Assembly (NCBI GenBank): GCA_003509785.1 | Contig: DOMY01000072.1 | Coordinates: 1 to 9,815, forward strand | Length of the DNA: 9,815 nt | Reading direction: 5' to 3' | From: Gemmobacter sp. | Lineage (GTDB): Bacteria; Pseudomonadota; Alphaproteobacteria; Rhodobacterales; Rhodobacteraceae | In this document: one piece after another, positions 5,878 through 9,815 of the stretch | How the letters are laid out: each line of letters begins with the position of its first letter | Position numbering within the stretch: position 1 is the stretch's first letter | Translations under genes and position numbers: made by a program | Notes under the pieces: generated by a model | Seen by the model: only the letters and a program-made list of their open reading frames with translations | What the model was told of the DNA's origin: nothing | The model's database searches: none

Positions 5878-5895
5878 GAGGGGGGATGCCCCCTC
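5878..5895 (-). terminator. possible terminator hairpin overlapping the stop of the DUF1674 gene
   Basis: GAGGGGG (5878-5884) and CCCCCTC (5889-5895) form a perfect 7-bp stem with a 4-nt loop. The stem overlaps the stop codon (5894-5896) of the minus-strand gene. No T-run follows, so it may stabilise the 3' end rather than terminate transcription. Confidence 0.35.
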
Positions 5896-6085
5896 AGAAG
5901 TCGATCGCCAGCCCCTTCTTTTCCCAATCCCCATAGCGCACGGGCTCTGGGCCGTCGCGGCCGCCCAGCTCGGGTGGCAGGTCCGGTGCGGCGGCGGCCT
6001 GGCGGCGGGCTTCGGCTTCGGCCAGGGCCCGCAGCGCTGCGGGCGGCAGGTCAGTTGCGGGAAGATCGGGTTTCGTGTCGCTCAT
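5894..6085 (-). CDS. DUF1674 / SDHAF4-like succinate dehydrogenase assembly factor
   Basis: The 63-residue product ends in the signature of the family: GGRDGPEPVRYGDWEKKG at 41-58, then LAIDF at the very C-terminus. The N-terminal half is alanine- and proline-rich and probably disordered. In mitochondria the homologue (SDHAF4, yeast Sdh8) binds the flavinylated SdhA subunit and helps it join SdhB while limiting oxidative damage. A matching role in the alphaproteobacterial cytoplasm is inferred from homology. AAGGA lies eight bases before the ATG at 6085. The gene is divergent from rsmB with a 72-bp gap. No sdh genes are in the window, so the factor is encoded apart from its presumed client. 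Confidence 0.88.
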   Translation of the reverse strand: MSDTKPDLPATDLPPAALRALAEAEARRQAAAAPDLPPELGGRDGPEPVRYGDWEKKGLAIDF

Positions 6086-6157
6086 CGGTCAATTCCTTGC
6101 GGCAGATGCCCCCATGATATACGCGGCGATGGATTGGCAACAAGGCTTGGGCAAAAC

Positions 6158-7396
6158 ATGGCAAAGACGGCGCGGATGGCGGCAGTGCGGATGCTGGATG
6201 CGGTTCTGGAAGAGGGCCTGCTGCTCAGCCAGGCGGATACCGTTCTGGAAGACCTGCCCCCGGCCGATCGTGCCCGCGCCCAACGGCTGGCGGCCGAGGT
6301 GCTGCGCCATATCGAACAATGCGACCGCGTGCTGAAGCCGTTCCTGCGCAAGGCGCCGCCGCCCATGGTGCTGAACATCCTGCGGCTGGCGACGGTTGAA
6401 CTGGTGCAGGGCGCCGCCGCCCATGGCGTGGTGAACGAGGCGGTCAGCCTGGTGCGCAACGACCGGCGGCATGGCGCGCTGTCGGGGCTGGTCAATGCGG
6501 TGCTGCGCAAGATCGCCGCGATAGAGGCCCCGTTTGCCAAGCTGCCGCCGCAACGCCTGCCCTACTGGCTGCGCAAGCCTCTGGTCGACAGCTGGGGCCG
6601 CGAGGCCGTCAGCGCGATGGAGGCGGTGCAGGCAAAGCCCGCGCCGGTGGATATCACGCTGAAGCCCGGTGCCGCAGTGCTGCCCGATGCGGTTGCGCTG
6701 CCCAGCGGCAGCCTGCGCCTTCCGGCCGGTGTGCAGGTTTCGGCGCTGCCGGGCTATGCGGAAGGCGATTGGTGGGTGCAGGATGCCGCCGCCGCGCTGG
6801 CCGTGCCGCTGCTGGCGCCGCGTGCGGGGGAACGTGTGCTGGATCTTTGTGCGGCACCCGGGGGCAAGACGCTGCAACTGGCCGCCGCCGGGGCGCAGGT
6901 GACGGCGCTGGATATCAGCGGGCCGCGTCTGGCGCGGCTGCAGGAAAATCTGGCGCGCACCGGGTTGCAGGCGCAGGTGGTGGCCGCCGATGCGCTGCAT
7001 TGGCAGCCCGAGGCGCCCTTTGATGCCATTTTGCTGGATGCGCCCTGTTCGGCCACCGGCACCATCCGCCGCCATCCCGATCTGCCTTTCGTCAAGGACG
7101 GATCGGAGCTGGCAGAGCTGATCCCGTTGCAGGCCGCTTTGCTGGACCGGGCGCTGGGCTGGCTGGCGCCGGGCGGGCGGCTGGTGTTCTGCACCTGTTC
7201 GTTGCTGCCGGAAGAGGGCGAAGAACAGCTGGCCGCCGCGCTGGGACGCCATCCGGGCCTGAAGGTGGAACCCGCCGCCCTGCTGGGGGTCGAACCCGGC
7301 TGGCTGACCCCGGAAGGGGCGCTGCGGCTGCGGCCCGATTACTGGGCGGCGCAGGGCGGGATGGACGGGTTCTTCATGGTGCGGCTGACGCGCTGA
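6158..7396 (+). CDS. rsmB: RsmB/NOP family 16S rRNA (cytosine-C5) methyltransferase
   Basis: RsmB transfers a methyl group from S-adenosylmethionine to C967 (E. coli numbering) of 16S rRNA. The 412-residue product has an N-terminal NusB-like helical domain (about 1-125, with AAHGVVNEAVSLVR at 87-100) and a class I methyltransferase domain. The S-adenosylmethionine loop is VLDLCAAPGGKT (227-238). Motif IV is LLDAPCSATGTIRRHPD (292-308), with Cys297. Motif VI is FCTCSLLPEEGE (344-355), with the likely nucleophile Cys347. Both cysteines of the m5C mechanism are therefore present. The C-terminal GMDGFFMVRL is typical. The ATG at 6158 fits the family start; the ribosome binding site (AAGG) is weak and rather far upstream. 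An in-frame ATG at 6176 is an alternative, and the longer open frame back to 5807 crosses the DUF1674 gene and is rejected. The 3' end overlaps the convergent phosphatase gene by 23 nt. Confidence 0.94.
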   Translation: MAKTARMAAVRMLDAVLEEGLLLSQADTVLEDLPPADRARAQRLAAEVLRHIEQCDRVLKPFLRKAPPPMVLNILRLATVELVQGAAAHGVVNEAVSLVRNDRRHGALSGLVNAVLRKIAAIEAPFAKLPPQRLPYWLRKPLVDSWGREAVSAMEAVQAKPAPVDITLKPGAAVLPDAVALPSGSLRLPAGVQVSALPGYAEGDWWVQDAAAALAVPLLAPRAGERVLDLCAAPGGKTLQLAAAGAQVTALDISGPRLARLQENLARTGLQAQVVAADALHWQPEAPFDAILLDAPCSATGTIRRHPDLPFVKDGSELAELIPLQAALLDRALGWLAPGGRLVFCTCSLLPEEGEEQLAAALGRHPGLKVEPAALLGVEPGWLTPEGALRLRPDYWAAQGGMDGFFMVRLTR

Positions 7397-8042
7397 ACTG
7401 GCCGGCCAATGCGGGCAGATCGCGGAAATCCGCAAAGGCTGCCGTATGGGGCAGGGCGGATACCGGCGATTTGCGATAGCCTTCGCTGAACAGCAGGAAG
7501 GGCAGGCCCGCCCGTTCGGCGGTTTCGGCATCCACTTCGCTGTCGCCCACGAAGACGGCAGGGCCGCCCCCCATCTGTGCCACGGCGGCCAGCAGCGGCG
7601 CCGGATCGGGTTTGCGCAGGGGCAGGCTGTCGCCGCCCAGAATGGTGGCGAACAGGTGGTCGATGCCGAAATGGCGCAGCACGGCCAGCGTGGGGGCCAG
7701 CGGTTTGTTGGTGCAGATGCCCAGCTTGGCCCCGCCAGATGCCAGATCCTGCAGGGCCGTCAGCGCATGGGGGTAAACCGTGGTCAGCGTCACCGCGCTT
7801 TCATACTGGTGCAGGAAGTCCGCCAGAACCGCGTCAAATTCCGGCCCATCCACCGGGCGATCCCGCGCCGCCATCAGCCGGGCCACCAGATTGGGGGCGC
7901 CGCGCCCGACAAAGCTGCGCACTTCGGCCTGGGTGAAGGCGGCATGACCACGCGCTGTCATCACCCGGTTGGCGGTGGCGTGGATGTCTGGCGCGCTGTC
8001 GATCAGGGTGCCGTCAAGATCGAAGATCACGGAATAAGGCAT
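7374..8042 (-). CDS. gph: HAD-family phosphatase, phosphoglycolate phosphatase-like
   Basis: The 222-residue product is a cytoplasmic haloacid-dehalogenase-type hydrolase. Motif I is FDLDGTLIDS (7-16), with the nucleophile Asp8 and acid/base Asp10. Motif II is the TNK triplet at 111-113, motif III Lys144 within LRKPDP, and motif IV GDSEVDAETAERAG (166-179). Helices between residues 15 and 85 fit a type 1 cap. The pattern TLIDSAPDIHATANRV together with GICTNKP matches Gph, which removes 2-phosphoglycolate arising from Rubisco oxygenation or DNA repair. HAD specificity is hard to call from sequence, so a related phosphatase is possible. The ATG at 8042 has AGGA seven bases upstream and directly precedes the conserved core; the frame open to 8429 is antisense to the next gene. 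The gene overlaps rsmB tail to tail by 23 nt and is divergent from the heparinase-like gene. Confidence 0.9.
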   Translation of the reverse strand: MPYSVIFDLDGTLIDSAPDIHATANRVMTARGHAAFTQAEVRSFVGRGAPNLVARLMAARDRPVDGPEFDAVLADFLHQYESAVTLTTVYPHALTALQDLASGGAKLGICTNKPLAPTLAVLRHFGIDHLFATILGGDSLPLRKPDPAPLLAAVAQMGGGPAVFVGDSEVDAETAERAGLPFLLFSEGYRKSPVSALPHTAAFADFRDLPALAGQFSASAAP

Positions 8043-8121
8043 GTCAGGTTCCTGTTCGGGCCGTTTCGCGGTGACCATGGCGCGGCAAATGGCCTGCGTC
8101 CAGTGCTGACGGGGTTTTGCG

Positions 8122-8150
8122 GTGACAGTCGCCGCCCCAGAAGTTATGGT
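8122..8150 (+). promoter_or_regulatory. candidate promoter of the heparinase II/III-family gene
   Basis: GTGACA (8122-8127) matches the -35 consensus in five of six positions. TATGGT (8145-8150) matches the -10 in four of six. The spacer is exactly 17 nt. Transcription would begin near 8157, leaving a leader of about 44 nt. A short inverted repeat, CCCTG-aa-CAGGG (8173-8184), falls in that leader. Confidence 0.5.
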
Positions 8151-8200
8151 GCGGCGCAAGACCCGGAAATGACCCTGAACAGGGCAGGCAGACAAAAGCG

Positions 8201-9815
8201 ATGACAAGGCAGGGCATGGCAGGCAAGGCCGAAAACGCTTGGTGGACAGAGACTTGGCTGCGGGCGATGAACCGCCGCGCCGCGCGTCGTGCCGCCCGCA
8301 CCCCTGCGACTGCAGGCTTTGTTTCGCCGCCTGAACCGCGCACCATCGGCCTTTACGCCCGGGGCAAACAGCTGGTGGCGGGCAATTTCCTGTTCGCGGG
8401 CCATCTGGTAGAGGCGGCCGGGACGCCAATCTGGGATATCCGCGTTCCGGGGCCCGAGTTCGAGGCCGAGCTGCATGGTTTCGCCTGGCTGGATGATCTG
8501 GCCGCTGTCGGTGATCCGGTGGCGAAAAGCCGCGCGCAGGAATGGACCTTTGCCTGGATCGACCAGTTCAGCCGGGGGCAGGGGCCGGGCTGGACCCCGG
8601 ATCTGACCGGGCGGCGGCTGATCCGCTGGATCAACCATGCCGTCCTGCTGACCTCGGGGCCTATGGCCGAGCGGGCGCCGGACTATTACGCCGCCTTGTC
8701 GCAGCAGACCGCCTTTCTGGCCCGGCGCTGGCATGTGGCCACCCCCGGCCTGCCCCGGTTCGAGGCGCTGACAGGCCTGATCTATGCCGGGCTGGCGCTG
8801 CTGGGGATGGAACATCACGTCGATCCCGCGGCCGCCGCACTGGCCCGCGAATGTCTGGCCGAGGTAGATGAAGAGGGGGGCATCCCCACCCGCAATCCCG
8901 AAGAGCTGCTGGAGGTGTTCACCCTGCTGACATGGGCCGCACAGGCCCTGACCGATGCCGGGCGCCATCTGCCCGCCGCCCATCTGGAGGCCATTGCGCG
9001 CATCGCCCCCACGCTGCGCGCGCTGCGCCATGCCGATGGCGGGCTGGCGCGGTTTCACGGTGGCGGGCGTGGGCTGGAAGGGCGGCTGGATCTGGCGCTG
9101 GCGGCCTCGGGGGTGAAGCCTGCGCCCAATGCCGGTCTGTCGATGGGCTTTGCCCGGCTGCAGGGGGGCCGCAGTTCGGTGATCGTCGATGCCGCTGATC
9201 CGCCTTCAGGCCGGGCGGGGGCTTCGGCCCATGCCTCGACCCTGGGGTTTGAACTGACCTCGGGGCGCCGCCCGATGATCGTGAACTGCGGCTCTGGCGC
9301 GCCCTTCGGGGCCGACTGGCACCGCGCCAGCCGCGCCACGCAAAGCCACAGCACGCTGAGCCTGGATGGCTATTCCTCGTCGCGCTTCGCGCAGGATGGC
9401 CGCGAGGTGCTGGAAGACCGCGCAAGCATCATCCTGATGCGGCAGGGCACCAGCGCCGAAGGCCAGCATCTGCTGGGCGGCCATGCCGGATGGCGGCTGA
9501 CCCATGGCCTGCTGCATTTCCGCGATCTGACGCTGTCGCCCGATGGCCGCCATCTGGCCGGGATCGACATGCTGGCCGCCGAAACGGCAGATGACCGGGC
9601 GCGCCTGTCGGGGATCCTGCGGCGGTCTGTGCAGGGGCTGGGCTTTGCCATCCGCTTTCATCTGCATCCCGATGCCGATGCCGAAATCGACATGGGCGGG
9701 GCGGCGGTTTCCATCGCGCTGCGCTCGGGCGAGATCTGGGTGTTCCGCCATGACGGGCAGGCGCGGCTGACGCTGGAGCCTTCGGTCTATCTGGAAAAGG
9801 GCCGCCTGATGCCGC
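8201..9815 (+). CDS. heparinase II/III family protein (3' end beyond window)
   Basis: The frame is open from the ATG at 8201 to the window edge (538 residues). The N-terminal part is basic (RAMNRRAARRAARTP, 21-35). A helical region follows, with the WINHAVLLTSGP stretch (143-154) and further helices to about 300, as in the alpha/alpha toroid of polysaccharide lyases. The beta-rich heparinase II/III domain begins near 305, with SAHASTLGFELTSGRRPMIV (342-361), NCGSG (362-366) and DWHRASRATQSHSTLSLDG (372-390). Family enzymes cleave uronate-containing polysaccharides by beta-elimination; the substrate here is unknown. No signal peptide is visible, which is odd for an enzyme acting on polysaccharide. 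Start choice is open: an ATG at 8216 is in frame, and neither has a strong ribosome binding site. Placement close to rsmB is, from memory, common in Rhodobacteraceae, with purH next; purH would lie outside the window. Confidence 0.88.
   Translation, partial: MTRQGMAGKAENAWWTETWLRAMNRRAARRAARTPATAGFVSPPEPRTIGLYARGKQLVAGNFLFAGHLVEAAGTPIWDIRVPGPEFEAELHGFAWLDDLAAVGDPVAKSRAQEWTFAWIDQFSRGQGPGWTPDLTGRRLIRWINHAVLLTSGPMAERAPDYYAALSQQTAFLARRWHVATPGLPRFEALTGLIYAGLALLGMEHHVDPAAAALARECLAEVDEEGGIPTRNPEELLEVFTLLTWAAQALTDAGRHLPAAHLEAIARIAPTLRALRHADGGLARFHGGGRGLEGRLDLALAASGVKPAPNAGLSMGFARLQGGRSSVIVDAADPPSGRAGASAHASTLGFELTSGRRPMIVNCGSGAPFGADWHRASRATQSHSTLSLDGYSSSRFAQDGREVLEDRASIILMRQGTSAEGQHLLGGHAGWRLTHGLLHFRDLTLSPDGRHLAGIDMLAAETADDRARLSGILRRSVQGLGFAIRFHLHPDADAEIDMGGAAVSIALRSGEIWVFRHDGQARLTLEPSVYLEKGRLMP

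Noticed and set aside
6097..6123. Promoter for rsmB (TTGCGG and TATACG)
   Set aside because: The spacer is only 15 nt and both hexamers are partial matches, so I do not list it as a feature.
5807..6157. N-terminal extension of rsmB back to 5807
   Set aside because: It crosses the whole DUF1674 gene on the other strand and lies outside the known NusB-like domain start.
8043..8429. N-terminal extension of the phosphatase up to 8429, and other minus-strand frames under the heparinase-like gene
   Set aside because: The HAD core begins directly at the ATG at 8042 with a ribosome binding site. The upstream frame is antisense to the heparinase-like gene and has no family similarity.

Overview
The window looks like ordinary chromosome from a high-GC alphaproteobacterium, most likely of the Rhodobacteraceae (Rhodobacter, Paracoccus or Gemmobacter-like). 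The grounds are the strong G/C third-position bias, the protein sequences, and recognisable neighbourhoods: dapB beside rbfA, truB near rpsO, and rsmB beside a DUF1674 gene and a heparinase II/III-family gene. I see no phage, insertion sequence, CRISPR array, tRNA or rRNA.

Layout from left to right. (1) A partial HPP-family membrane protein on the minus strand runs off the left edge. (2) rpsO (ribosomal protein S15) on the minus strand has a convincing terminator hairpin and a leader of roughly 90 nt. (3) A plus-strand gene encodes a very acidic RTX-type calcium-binding repeat protein with one N-terminal membrane segment; it lies between rpsO and truB. (4) A compact minus-strand set, rbfA, a periplasmic phosphodiester-glycosidase-like gene, then truB, looks like one operon; rbfA overlaps the second gene by 8 nt. 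(5) dapB is divergent from rbfA and ends at an intrinsic terminator. (6) A plus-strand gene encodes a small secreted two-cysteine protein of unknown function. (7) A minus-strand DUF1674/SDHAF4-like gene encodes a small succinate dehydrogenase assembly factor and is divergent from rsmB (16S rRNA m5C methyltransferase). (8) A phosphoglycolate-phosphatase-like HAD hydrolase (minus) overlaps the end of rsmB by 23 nt. (9) A heparinase II/III-family gene (plus) is divergent from the phosphatase and runs off the right edge.

How the genes relate. Four genes serve ribosome or tRNA maturation: rpsO, rbfA, truB and rsmB. dapB feeds lysine and diaminopimelate (peptidoglycan) synthesis. The HPP protein, RTX protein, phosphodiester glycosidase, small secreted protein and heparinase-like protein are membrane, envelope or polysaccharide functions interleaved with the housekeeping genes. 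Metabolic housekeeping is completed by the phosphatase and the Sdh assembly factor.

I found no convincing new multi-gene system. The items most worth a second look are the secreted 121-residue protein behind dapB, the membrane-anchored RTX protein, the periplasmic glycosidase overlapping rbfA, and the heparinase-like protein without a visible export signal.
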